Shown in pieces: positions 16,212-25,378 of a stretch of 36,552 nucleotides of DNA. A program made the position numbers and the translations under genes. The first letter of the stretch is position 1. Every line of letters begins with the position of its first letter. The stretch is from Acidobacteriota bacterium (GTDB lineage Bacteria > Acidobacteriota > Polarisedimenticolia > JBFMGF01). The notes below the pieces were generated by a model, which had not been told where the DNA came from, searched no databases, and saw nothing but the letters and a program-made list of their open reading frames with translations. The DNA lies in NCBI GenBank assembly GCA_040752675.1, contig JBFMGF010000051.1, forward strand, positions 1 through 36,552, in the 5' to 3' direction.

Positions 16212-18467
16212 GTGAAAAGGATAAGCTTTCGTTTCAATCATCGCTTCATCGCGTTTTTCTTTGCTTCAACTATCATACTCGGCCCATCAGATCTTCTTTT
16301 TTGTTCCGAAATCGGAGAAACTCCTGAACGGGCTCATCCTGATATTCTGCTCATCACGCTTGACACGACTCGGGCCGACCATCTGGGATGCTACGGAGCT
16401 TCTTTTGCTCAAACGCCTAATCTCGATTCCCTTGCAAAGGCGGGAACGCGATTTGACAATGCCTTCAGCCCTGCGCCACTGACTTTGCCGAGCCATGCGA
16501 GCATGCTGACCGGCCTGATTCCACGCAGGCATAGCGTTCGAGATAACGCTCTTTTCAGGCTCAACGAATCGATTCCGACCCTGACGGAGAGATTGAAAGA
16601 AGCCGGTTACAGAACGGCCGCTTTCGTTTCTGCAGCCATTCTCGACAGAGTTACAGGAATCAATCGTGGATTCGACCATTATGATGACAATGTCCGCGTC
16701 GGCGAGCGCCAATTCTTCAACTACGAGGAGCGCGCCGCAACGCAGGTTACGGATGCGGTGCTATCCTATCTTTCATCGCTTCTGGCCAGCTCCTCCCCTT
16801 CACTCTCAACCTCATCTAGGGAATATCGCAGGGAGCCGCTCTTCCTGTGGGTGCATTATTTCGATCCTCATCTCCCATATGTTCCACCTGAACCATTCAA
16901 GGGCAGTTTCAAGGATAGACCATACGATGGCGAGATCGCCTTCATGGATCACGAGATCGGCCGCCTCCTCGAAGCTGCCAGGAAAAAACTCAGGGGAAAG
17001 GTTATAGAGAAGAGAAAAGAAAATGCAGAGGAAGGCAAGGACACGAGCGCATATGGGCCTCTCATTATCGTGGCGGGAGACCACGGGGAAAGCCTGGGAG
17101 AGCATGGAGAGAGAGCTCATGATGTCTTCATCTACAATGCCACGCAGCGCGTTCCATTGATCCTTCATGGTGCCGGCGTTTCATCCGGCAGGGTGGTGAA
17201 GAGAAACGTCGGACTAGTTGACATCGCTCCAACAATCCTCGAGATCGTAGATCTTCCACCGCTCAAGGAGATTGACGGGCAATCGCTTCTCCCTCTGCTC
17301 AGAGGACAGAATGTCGTGCTGCCGGACTACGAGATGGAATCCTTCTTCCCATACTTCTCGTATGGTTGGGCTCCGCTTCGCGGCATAGTCAGAAAGAACC
17401 TGAAATATATCGACGCACCTCAAGCGGAACTCTACGACCTGTCATCAGACACATCGGAAAAGCAAAATCTTATATTCCTTAAGAAGAGAGAGGGAGAACG
17501 TCTGGCAGAAGCCGTCAGGCGCATCGCCTCTATCGATCCGCTGGAAACCCGGAAGATTGATGCGGAGCTCCTCGAACTCCGCCGGAGGATGGAATCGCTG
17601 GGCTACATCGGCGGAAGCAGGGGCGGTGCTTTGCCTCATATCGATCCCAAAGAAGGGATAAAATGGATTGAGGACCTCGAGATGGCACGCAGGGAGCTTC
17701 AGATAGGAGACCCGAAGAAGGGAATCCTCCTTCTCGATAATCTCCTGACGAGGAATCCAGAGAATGTTCCTGCAGCAATCGCACTGGCACAGTGTCATCT
17801 CGCTTCCGGGAATATTGAACAGTCCATCACACTCTGCCGTCGCCTTGTCTCTGACAGACCGGACAACGACATCCCGCATCTTAATCTCGCCATCGCGCTC
17901 AAGGAAAAATGGCGCAATGACCAGATTCATCAAAAAGAAGCAAGGGTCGAAGCTCAGGCAGAGTTCGAGCAGGTGCTCAAACTAAACCCGCGGCATGCCG
18001 AAGCCTATCTTGCATATTACTCGATGTTAATCCTGGATGAAAAACTATATGAAGCCCATCAACTTTTGAAACGCGCCAAACAGGAAGGGGTTTCCGACCC
18101 CGATGTCGAAGTGGAGCTGGGTTATCTGGAGATGGCGCACGGAGAAGCCGCATTGGCGCGTGGCGCTTTCGAACGGGCGGTTACTTTAAACCCACGTGCA
18201 GCAAAGGCACTCGAAGGACTGGGGCGCATCGCCTATGCCGAAGGGAAATTTAGGCTCTCCGCAGACTATTATGAACGCGCTCTTGATAGCTCTCCTTCAG
18301 CCTCCCTCGCGAAGACCCTCGGCTCGATCCTCTTGTTATACCTCAACGACCCAGCAGGAGCACGCGCCGCATATCTCAAGGCCGTTGAGCTTCTCCCTCC
18401 TGACGATCCCAGCCTTCCGGAACTCCAGGAGATCATCAAGACCCTTTTATCTGAGGAACGAAAATGA
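16212..18467 (+). CDS. Secreted sulfatase-fold (alkaline phosphatase superfamily) protein with C-terminal TPRs
   Basis: About 751 residues. A signal peptide (FNHRFIAFFFASTIILG) precedes a sulfatase domain with metal ligands in ITLDTTRADHLGCYG and VAGDHGESLGEHG. The residues where true sulfatases have C-X-P-X-R read T-L-P-S-H, so the formylglycine cysteine or serine is replaced by threonine. A threonine nucleophile is used by LtaS-type transferases and some phosphodiesterases, so sulfatase activity is doubtful. From about residue 490 to the end there are about six TPR-like helical pairs (PENVPAAIALAQCHLASGN, PRHAEAYLAYYSM, PRAAKALEGLGRIAYAEGK). The open frame extends to an ATG at 16011, but those first 67 codons look non-coding; the GTG at 16212 gives a normal signal peptide. 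It overlaps the dipeptidase start by 4 bases. Confidence 0.85.
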   Translation: MKRISFRFNHRFIAFFFASTIILGPSDLLFCSEIGETPERAHPDILLITLDTTRADHLGCYGASFAQTPNLDSLAKAGTRFDNAFSPAPLTLPSHASMLTGLIPRRHSVRDNALFRLNESIPTLTERLKEAGYRTAAFVSAAILDRVTGINRGFDHYDDNVRVGERQFFNYEERAATQVTDAVLSYLSSLLASSSPSLSTSSREYRREPLFLWVHYFDPHLPYVPPEPFKGSFKDRPYDGEIAFMDHEIGRLLEAARKKLRGKVIEKRKENAEEGKDTSAYGPLIIVAGDHGESLGEHGERAHDVFIYNATQRVPLILHGAGVSSGRVVKRNVGLVDIAPTILEIVDLPPLKEIDGQSLLPLLRGQNVVLPDYEMESFFPYFSYGWAPLRGIVRKNLKYIDAPQAELYDLSSDTSEKQNLIFLKKREGERLAEAVRRIASIDPLETRKIDAELLELRRRMESLGYIGGSRGGALPHIDPKEGIKWIEDLEMARRELQIGDPKKGILLLDNLLTRNPENVPAAIALAQCHLASGNIEQSITLCRRLVSDRPDNDIPHLNLAIALKEKWRNDQIHQKEARVEAQAEFEQVLKLNPRHAEAYLAYYSMLILDEKLYEAHQLLKRAKQEGVSDPDVEVELGYLEMAHGEAALARGAFERAVTLNPRAAKALEGLGRIAYAEGKFRLSADYYERALDSSPSASLAKTLGSILLLYLNDPAGARAAYLKAVELLPPDDPSLPELQEIIKTLLSEERK

Positions 18468-19768
18468 AAATCTGCGTTAAAAAATTTCTTGCGAGCCTTT
18501 TTCTCCTCTTCTTCATTGCCACTTTCTATCTCCATGGACAATACTACCCGTGCCTGGCAAAGACGAAGAGCGCCGGCCTGGCTGAAGCCGATGCTAAAAA
18601 CAAGAACAACTCTAAAAACAGCACGAAGAACATCGCTGATGAAGAGCTGTGGAAGAGATCGAAGAAAATCCACGAAGACGCGATAATCATCGATACGCAC
18701 ACCGATACGCCGCTTGCGATGCTGAGCAAAGGGTTCGATATCGGGCAGAGGTCCGACAGAGGGAATTTTGACCTAATCAGGATGAAAGAAGGGGGATTAG
18801 ACGCTGCCTTTTTTGCCGTCTTCACTGCCAACGAGGACGATGACAGACAGCCATCCAAAAAAGCCTTCGAGACTATAGATGAGATACTTCATCAGGTTGA
18901 AAAATATCCTGAGCTGGCATGCATGGCCTATTCACCAGAGGATATAAGAAGCATACACAAGGCAGGAAAGAGAGCCATCCTCATCGGCATGGAGAACGGA
19001 AGCCCTCTTGAGGGAAGCCTGAGGCTCTTGCGAGATTTCTACCGCATCGGCGTGAGGTACATCGGCCTCACGCACTGGGAGAACAACAGCCTGTGCGATG
19101 CCGCAACTTCCGAGAAGCCAAAATGGAACGGCCTGAGCGATTTCGGCCGCGATGTCGTCAGAGAGATGAATAGAATCGGCATGATCATCGACGTTTCCCA
19201 CATCTCCGAGAAGGCGATCACGGACATCCTCGAAATCTCCCGTGCGCCCGTGATAGCGTCGCATTCCTCGACGCGCGCACTCTGCGACATCCCGAGGAAT
19301 CTCTCCGACGATGCAATCAAAGCCATCGCAAAGAAAGGGGGAGTCGTTCAGATCAACTTCTTCTCCGGCTTCCTCGACGATGCATTCAACAAGAAATCAA
19401 AAGAGGTCAGGGAGACGCTCAAACCTGAATTCGATAAGCTGAAGGAGAAATACAAGGACGACCAGTCGGGATACTGGACGGAGGCTACCGCTCTCTGGGC
19501 CAAACATGCTCCCCCGTCTCCAGGTATCGAAACCCTCATCGACCACATCGAGCATGTAGTCAAGATTGCAGGCGTAGAGCATGTGGGGCTAGGCTCAGAC
19601 TTCGATGGTGCGGGGAGCTACCCTGAAGGATTGAATGACGTCACCGGCTATCCCCTCATCACATTACATCTCCTCAAGCGTGGTTACAGCGAGGCGGACG
19701 TAAAGAAGATCCTGGGCGCTAATTTCCTCCGCGTCTTTGAGGAAGTAGTCAAAGAAGCGAAAAAATAG
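18464..19768 (+). CDS. Exported membrane-dipeptidase-type (M19) zinc dipeptidase
   Basis: 434 residues with a signal peptide (MKICVKKFLASLFLLFFIAT), a lysine/asparagine-rich linker (about 40-60), then the M19 renal-dipeptidase TIM barrel. Zinc ligands follow the family pattern: HTD (H79, D81), the bridging glutamate in GMENG (about 177), DVSH (about 246) and ASHSSTRA (about 267); LGSDFDG (about 377) supplies the late aspartate. It cleaves dipeptides, sometimes with D-residues, in the periplasm. Translation is coupled to the upstream gene (ATGA overlap), with GAGGA 6 bases before the ATG. With the M16, M28 and M48 enzymes it forms a peptide-degrading set. Confidence 0.92.
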   Translation: MKICVKKFLASLFLLFFIATFYLHGQYYPCLAKTKSAGLAEADAKNKNNSKNSTKNIADEELWKRSKKIHEDAIIIDTHTDTPLAMLSKGFDIGQRSDRGNFDLIRMKEGGLDAAFFAVFTANEDDDRQPSKKAFETIDEILHQVEKYPELACMAYSPEDIRSIHKAGKRAILIGMENGSPLEGSLRLLRDFYRIGVRYIGLTHWENNSLCDAATSEKPKWNGLSDFGRDVVREMNRIGMIIDVSHISEKAITDILEISRAPVIASHSSTRALCDIPRNLSDDAIKAIAKKGGVVQINFFSGFLDDAFNKKSKEVRETLKPEFDKLKEKYKDDQSGYWTEATALWAKHAPPSPGIETLIDHIEHVVKIAGVEHVGLGSDFDGAGSYPEGLNDVTGYPLITLHLLKRGYSEADVKKILGANFLRVFEEVVKEAKK

Positions 19769-19875
19769 AAACCTATACCCGCCCAGCGAAAGCTATGATT
19801 GTGGAGAAGAGGCACTATCAAAACTTGATTTTCGATCTGATATGGTGTAAACGATAAGGCATCAAGGGGGCTAAA

Positions 19876-22851
19876 ATGTTTTCATCGGCATGCCGATTCA
19901 AACTATCAAACTTGATTCCATCCGCATCTCTTTCTTCATTGAATTTTCTCACCGCTTCAGTATTTAATGTTGCCTTTGCCTGTCTTTTTCTACTCGCACT
20001 CCTTTTCCTTTCCAGCAAGCCTTGCTTTGCATCGAGGCCCCCGGAATTGAATTTCGTCGACCAGGTCAATCCGATCCCGAGGCCATACCAAGAGCGAGTC
20101 GATGTCACAACCTGGACGACTATCTATTTCGAGGTCCTGGTACCAGACTACAACGGCGACAAGGGGAAGATCGACCCCAACTCCATCACCGCCACGCTGA
20201 TCCCGGATGGAGGAGAGCCGATTCCGATGCTCCTTCCCAATCAGACTTTCGCACCGGGTTTCAGTGGCAAGGTTTATTTGAACATCGACAGCGGCGATGA
20301 CAACGGCCATGCGGTCTATATAAAGCCCGATAACCCCCTCAACCCCTCCCGCTTATACACGGTCGAAGTCTATGCGATCACCTACGATGGACTGCCGATA
20401 GATTCATCCGCCGATTCATGGTCTTTCACGACGAGACCAGTCATTGCGGATCCGACAGTATCATGGAACATAAACCTGACGGGACCGATGGCCCCATGGA
20501 AGGGATGGTTCTTCTCCGGCATCTGCAAACCGAGCTTCGACACTAGCCGGATGTACGACCAGTACGATTCCTACAATATGATGGATACTGTGAATGCCAT
20601 CAACCCGAATGCTTGGTCGCTCCAGAGGGACTGGCCATTCGCGAGCGACTACTGGCACAACGGCATAATCGATGGCAATCCGAACGTCGTGAGAGAAAAA
20701 GAGACCCGCCAGATCATATCGCTGGAGAACCAGGGGAAGAACACGCTCTTGACCGTTAAAGACATTGAAGAGGGGCCTCTCTTCGGGATTACCCCGGATC
20801 GTCCTCTCAGCGAGGATTTTCATCCCGGGGATTACGTCACGGTTGCCGACCGGGATGAGTTCGAAATCACTCAGGTCGTCGGAGTCGATGATAAAAATCA
20901 CATCGTTAAAGTAAACCAGCTCGTCAACCCCGTCTGGGACCTCGACTATCGCGGTTCGCACCCACCGGATAACCCGGATACGCCTGATAATTTCACGCTT
21001 CCACTATGCTATCTGCGAAAGTATGACCCCATCGGGACACCAGTCTACTACTGGAGGCGGGTGGATGATGAATGGGACGTCGTTCATGGACAGCACAGAA
21101 AACGGCTGCAGGTCAACTTCTGCTTCATCCCGGTAGATCTGGCATCAGAACCTGTCCCCGCTAGATCCGGCGGACATGGAAGCATCTCCCCGCCAAAAGA
21201 ATACCTCCAGTGGCACGATTTCGTTAGGGAGGTCGTCTTCCATCTGATCGATCGCTACGGCGAGGCTACAAAGGATTTCTATTACAGCATCGGCAATGAG
21301 AATAACCTCAACATCTTCTGGTCCGGCACCAAGGATGAATATTACGAATTCTACGATTACACCGTCAATGCGGTGCTTAAAGCCTTTGAAGAGAGAGGGT
21401 TTGACACCAGCAAGATCGTCGTCGGGGGAATAGAGGCGGCAAATCTTCTTCCAATCGAATGGATGACCGATGCGTTATACCACTGCTCCGGGGCTGCCGA
21501 TAAGCCGGGCGGCGGGATCGCGGAGCAAAACTTCGTCTGCAACGATACTCGGTTTGATGGGAAGAGAGCGGCAAGAGTCCAGGCGATCTGTGATGCTCAT
21601 GGAGGCAAGGGGTCCCCGATTGATTTTGCCTCCATCCACGAATATGAACATGCCGACCTTGCGACATCCCAGATCACGCAGGTCCGAGACAAAGCCCTTG
21701 CGATGGATCCGGTCTTCTATGAGAAGCTGAATATCCCATCCTTCGAATGCACGCCTGACTGGATCCCCAGAACAGATCCGGCATCGAGACGGATGTTCAA
21801 AGGGAACGGCTACTTCCCGAGCTGGTGCGCCGAATGGATGCAGCGGCTCGTTGAACGAGCGGAGAGCGACCACAGGTATGCAAATCATGAAGCGACGCTA
21901 ACCGTCTGGCCCTACGACTACAATGGTGACGGAATCACTTCTGTGACGGGACTCATGAGAGTGGATGACAATGCAGATGGGACGGAAGACAGGATCGTTA
22001 CCATCCGCAAGGCTATCTTCAACTACATCGAGCTCCTCGCGCACATGAGCCACGACCTTGATGCGCTCCCGGCTCAGAATCTGGAAGGAATCAGGTTCGC
22101 CGGAGTGAGAAGCATAGCACCCGATGTTCAATCGATCCTTCTCTACAATCACGATAAGTACGACACTGAGTCGAGCGAGGAGACCGATTTCACGGCCCGG
22201 CTTACCTTGACCGGGATAATCTGGCCTGCCGTGACTGTCAGGCGGTGGCGCATCGATCGGGACCATTCAAGCCCTTACCACGCATATGAAGCGCTGCCTA
22301 AAAAGAGCCTCTATTCACCGGAAGAAGTGGCTCCACTGGAAGAGGCAGACGATCTCGTTGAAGATGGACCCCCACAGCATTTCGAGACTGCATCGGGAAC
22401 ACTAAATCTTTCCGCACCGCTGAGGGTAAACGGTGTGACCCACATCGAGATCCGAAAGTGGGATGACGACAACGATGGCATCTATGGACCAAGCGACTGC
22501 GATGACTCCAATCCTGAAGTATGGGCAATACCGGGCGAGGCTCTAGATCTTAGACTCACACACAGTAGCGAAACAGGAATCACGACGCTTACCTGGAATC
22601 CACCGTCCGACCCTGGCGCAACATCTGTCTTTTACGACACGATTCGCTCGACCGATCCTTCAGACTTCAGCAGCGATGCATCCTGCATCGAATCCGATGG
22701 CTCCGACGCTACTTCTTCTGACAGCGACATGCCCCCTGATGGAAAAGTCTTCTACTATCTTATCCGCGCAGAAAACGAATGCCCGGACGGTCAGGGCTCG
22801 ATGGGCAAGGACTCGAGCGGCAACGAGCGCACAGCTCTTCCCTGCCCCTGA
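19876..22851 (+). CDS. Large secreted GH39-like protein with Ig-like, MopE-type and shared C-terminal domains
   Basis: 991 residues. After a signal peptide (about 27-52, ending near CFA) comes an Ig-like (Big_5-type) domain (about 55-195; SFTTRP marks its end). A TIM-barrel region (about 200-800) follows, with YYSIGNENNLNIFWSGT (acid/base candidate E475) and PSFECTPDW (nucleophile candidate about E623), resembling GH39. Calcium-like loops occur (DYNGDGITS, DDDNDGIYGPSDCDD, the latter like the MopE copper-binding repeat). The last 100 residues form an Fn3-like domain ending YYLIRAENECPDGQGSMG...ERTALPCP, the same tail as the FTP peptidase further right. Probably acts on extracellular polysaccharide. 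AAGGGGG lies 6 bases before the ATG. The GH39 family call is moderate; an inactive relative is possible. Confidence 0.78.
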   Translation: MFSSACRFKLSNLIPSASLSSLNFLTASVFNVAFACLFLLALLFLSSKPCFASRPPELNFVDQVNPIPRPYQERVDVTTWTTIYFEVLVPDYNGDKGKIDPNSITATLIPDGGEPIPMLLPNQTFAPGFSGKVYLNIDSGDDNGHAVYIKPDNPLNPSRLYTVEVYAITYDGLPIDSSADSWSFTTRPVIADPTVSWNINLTGPMAPWKGWFFSGICKPSFDTSRMYDQYDSYNMMDTVNAINPNAWSLQRDWPFASDYWHNGIIDGNPNVVREKETRQIISLENQGKNTLLTVKDIEEGPLFGITPDRPLSEDFHPGDYVTVADRDEFEITQVVGVDDKNHIVKVNQLVNPVWDLDYRGSHPPDNPDTPDNFTLPLCYLRKYDPIGTPVYYWRRVDDEWDVVHGQHRKRLQVNFCFIPVDLASEPVPARSGGHGSISPPKEYLQWHDFVREVVFHLIDRYGEATKDFYYSIGNENNLNIFWSGTKDEYYEFYDYTVNAVLKAFEERGFDTSKIVVGGIEAANLLPIEWMTDALYHCSGAADKPGGGIAEQNFVCNDTRFDGKRAARVQAICDAHGGKGSPIDFASIHEYEHADLATSQITQVRDKALAMDPVFYEKLNIPSFECTPDWIPRTDPASRRMFKGNGYFPSWCAEWMQRLVERAESDHRYANHEATLTVWPYDYNGDGITSVTGLMRVDDNADGTEDRIVTIRKAIFNYIELLAHMSHDLDALPAQNLEGIRFAGVRSIAPDVQSILLYNHDKYDTESSEETDFTARLTLTGIIWPAVTVRRWRIDRDHSSPYHAYEALPKKSLYSPEEVAPLEEADDLVEDGPPQHFETASGTLNLSAPLRVNGVTHIEIRKWDDDNDGIYGPSDCDDSNPEVWAIPGEALDLRLTHSSETGITTLTWNPPSDPGATSVFYDTIRSTDPSDFSSDASCIESDGSDATSSDSDMPPDGKVFYYLIRAENECPDGQGSMGKDSSGNERTALPCP

Positions 22852-22969
22852 GCCACTGCAAATCAAAAAGCCCCCTCTGATGAGCTTCCGAAAGCGCTGC
22901 GCTACTGGAAAATGTTAAGATATTACAGGCGGCATAAAGGATGCTGCAGACAGATGAAGGAGAATAACA

Positions 22970-23902
22970 ACGTCCACATATCTCAAAGCCATTATAACCG
23001 TTTCATTTTCGTTAGTCCTGTGTCTCACGATCGTTTCATGCAGTACTGAACCACCGGAAGAAATAGATGTTACCTCTTACATCAAGGAGATCGATGACTG
23101 GCACGCCAAACGGATCGAATCTTTGACAAGCAAAAACGGGTGGCTCAGCCTGGCGGGATTGTTCTGGCTGGAGGAAGGCGAAAACGGTTTTGGAGCGGAT
23201 GAATCCAATACGATTCTCTTCCCCGGGGACAGAGCGCCTGATTTCATCGGTTCCTTCTTTCTCGACAACGGGCAGGTGACGATTAGAATAAAGCCTGATA
23301 TTAAAGTCCTTCACGGCGATACGCCTGTGACGGAAATGATTCTTCAGGATGATGAGAAGGGAGAGCCGACGGTCCTGACATGTGGATCGCTGAGCTGGCA
23401 TGTCATCAAGCGCGACAACAGGTATGGAATCCGCCTCAAAGACAGCGAAAATCCAAAGATCAAAGAGTTCAAAGGGATCGAACGTTTCCCGGTTTCCAAG
23501 CGATGGCGAATCAAGGCTAAATACCTGCCCTATGATCCACCGAAGAATATCTCCATTGTCAATGTCCTGGGCAAGGTCTCCGAAGAGCCATCTCCCGGGG
23601 CTTTAAAATTCAAGATATACGGCAAGACCTACCGGCTGGATTCCCTGGGGGAACCTGATGATGAAGAATTGTTCATCGTCTTTGGCGATAGGACCAACGG
23701 ATTCGAGACATATGGAGGAGGGCGATTCCTGTATGTGAAAAAGCCTGACAAAAAGGGGATGACCTACGTTGATTTCAACAAAGCCTACAACCCGCCCTGC
23801 GCCTTCACGGAATTTGCGACCTGTCCTATGCCGCCGTCTCAAAACAAACTTCCTGTTAAGATCACTGCCGGCGAGAAGAGCTACAAGGATGCTCTACACT
23901 GA
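22970..23902 (+). CDS. DUF1684 lipoprotein, apparently with an ACG start codon
   Basis: 310 residues if it starts at ACG 22970. The mature domain (SKNGWLSLAGLFWLEEGEN, GRFLYVKKPDKKGMTYVDFN, NPPCAFTEFATCPMPP) is unmistakably DUF1684, a family of secreted or lipid-anchored proteins with unknown activity. A naive start at TTG 23123 would remove the leader. Upstream in the same frame is a lipoprotein signal: STYLKAIITVSFSLVLCLTI, then the lipobox VSC with C at 23039-23041. There is no ATG, GTG or TTG at the proper place, but AAGGAG (22957-22962) lies exactly 7 bases before ACG. Explanations are an ACG start, an ATG-to-ACG base error, or a one-base indel joining the out-of-frame ATG at 22954. It is followed 71 bases later by the M48 gene. 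Confidence 0.8.
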   Translation, partial: TSTYLKAIITVSFSLVLCLTIVSCSTEPPEEIDVTSYIKEIDDWHAKRIESLTSKNGWLSLAGLFWLEEGENGFGADESNTILFPGDRAPDFIGSFFLDNGQVTIRIKPDIKVLHGDTPVTEMILQDDEKGEPTVLTCGSLSWHVIKRDNRYGIRLKDSENPKIKEFKGIERFPVSKRWRIKAKYLPYDPPKNISIVNVLGKVSEEPSPGALKFKIYGKTYRLDSLGEPDDEELFIVFGDRTNGFETYGGGRFLYVKKPDKKGMTYVDFNKAYNPPCAFTEFATCPMPPSQNKLPVKITAGEKSYKDALH

Positions 23903-23931
23903 TTGACTCTCACTCTGAGTGAATATAAAAT
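23903..23931 (+). promoter_or_regulatory. Sigma70-type promoter with an operator-like palindrome in the spacer
   Basis: TTGACT (23903-23908), 17 bases, TAAAAT (23926-23931), each 5/6 to consensus. It begins one base after the DUF1684 stop codon. Between the hexamers lies TCACTCTGAGTGA (23910-23922), a perfect 6+1+6 dyad. A repressor bound there would block RNA polymerase. It would control the M48 peptidase gene. Confidence 0.6.
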
Positions 23932-23973
23932 GATTAATAAAGATTTTAATCGACTCGCCTTTACGGGAAGGAG

Positions 23974-25278
23974 GTGTTTATCATCAAAAGAATCCCAAGA
24001 AAAATCATAGCTTTGATTATAAGTTTTACCTTTCTTTTTTCCTGCATGCCTACAAGGGTTCCACCGATCAGCAGTTCAGGGGCCGCTTTTCAGCCTGAGA
24101 AGGATGAGAAGCGTCTGTGGGATGAATCCCGCGCGGAAGAGAAAAAATTCCTTGAAAAAGCGGAGTTTTACAAGGATCCACTCCTTGAAGATTATCTCAA
24201 CACCGTTGCTTTAAGACTGGAGCCAGAAGGTCTGGCAGCCCAGGATCAGCTCGCAATAAGAGTGCGGATACTGAATGATCCCACCCTCAATGCCTTCGCT
24301 TACCCTCATGGCACGATATACGTGCATACGGGGCTAATTGCAAGGCTCGAAAATGAGGATCAGATTGCTGGTGTAATTGCCCATGAGATGACCCATGTCG
24401 AGAACCGTCACATGCTCAGATATAAAAGAAGCATTCAAAACAAGCAGATAGGATTCATGATAGCGGCGATTGCCGGGAGCATCTGGGCGGCAAGTGAAGC
24501 CGGACATGCCGCTGAAGAAGGGCACTGGGGGAAGGCAGCCCGTATCAGTCAGGTCGCCGATCTTCTCCTTGGCCTGGGTCTTCAGCTTGCCTTCATAGCG
24601 GCCATTAACGGTTATGGACGGAACCTCGAACGGGAAGCGGATGATGGGGCACTCAAAAAGATGCAAAACTTTGGCTACAACCCTGCGCAGATGGAGAAAG
24701 TTTATTCACTCTTGCTGGATGACCATGGAGATGGAACGAAGCTCGAGACCTTCTTCTTTGGGAATCATCCACAGCTCAAGGAGAGGATTGAAAACACCAG
24801 GGCATACCTCTCTTCGCATCCCGAAATCAATGATGTTCCGGCGAAAGCGAATGTTGATCCTCAGGATTTTCAGCGAAGGGTGAGGTCGCTCCTCAAGGAT
24901 GATGCGCTCCTCAACATGAATGCCGGACGGTTTGGAATCGCAGAGGATGAACTGAAAAGAGCCATCGCGATCGTCCCCGGCGATCCCGTTGCACACTATC
25001 TGCTCGGAATTCTCTACATGAAAAAAGCCGATGTAAAAAAGGAAGAAGCCGAGACTCTGAGGCAGAACGCCCTCAACTTTTTCATCGAGGCTGTACAGCT
25101 CGATCCTCTATATGCAGACCCGCACCGGGAACTCGGACTCGGCGCTTACCGCAGCGGGGATTTCCCGACTGCCTGCGGTGAGTTCAAGAAATATATCGAG
25201 CTTGCCCCCGGCGCTTCAGATGTGGCAAGGATGAAGGACTACATCCTGGAATTGAAGACGATGGGGCACTGCGAGTAG
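23974..25278 (+). CDS. M48-family metallopeptidase lipoprotein with TPRs (BepA/YfgC-like)
   Basis: 434 residues. A lipoprotein signal (IIALIISFTFLFSC) precedes an M48 peptidase domain with the zinc motif HEMTH (H137, E138, H141) and the third ligand in EREAD (E221). NAFAYPHGTIYVHTGLI is typical of the BepA/LoiP group. From about 295 to the end there are TPR-like repeats (GIAEDELKRAIAIVPGDPVA, PLYADPHRELGLGAYRSGD). BepA-like enzymes chaperone and degrade misfolded outer-membrane proteins, which fits the TonB-dependent receptor next door. Start: the only standard codon is GTG 23974, which lies inside the AAGGAGG Shine-Dalgarno; ATC 23983 is at the ideal distance, so the true start is uncertain by three codons. 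Its own promoter lies at 23903-23931. Confidence 0.88.
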   Translation: MFIIKRIPRKIIALIISFTFLFSCMPTRVPPISSSGAAFQPEKDEKRLWDESRAEEKKFLEKAEFYKDPLLEDYLNTVALRLEPEGLAAQDQLAIRVRILNDPTLNAFAYPHGTIYVHTGLIARLENEDQIAGVIAHEMTHVENRHMLRYKRSIQNKQIGFMIAAIAGSIWAASEAGHAAEEGHWGKAARISQVADLLLGLGLQLAFIAAINGYGRNLEREADDGALKKMQNFGYNPAQMEKVYSLLLDDHGDGTKLETFFFGNHPQLKERIENTRAYLSSHPEINDVPAKANVDPQDFQRRVRSLLKDDALLNMNAGRFGIAEDELKRAIAIVPGDPVAHYLLGILYMKKADVKKEEAETLRQNALNFFIEAVQLDPLYADPHRELGLGAYRSGDFPTACGEFKKYIELAPGASDVARMKDYILELKTMGHCE

Positions 25279-25378
25279 CAGAGTCTGATCCCGCTTCTCT
25301 TTGACGTGAAGAAATCAGTAGAGTGTAAAGACAGAAAAGCCTTGGGTTTTGAAGAGCCGCACCTGGAAATTTCCGAAA

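Noticed and set aside
23123-23902. DUF1684 start at TTG 23123
   Set aside because: It would discard an in-frame lipoprotein signal peptide and lipobox, and no Shine-Dalgarno precedes that TTG.
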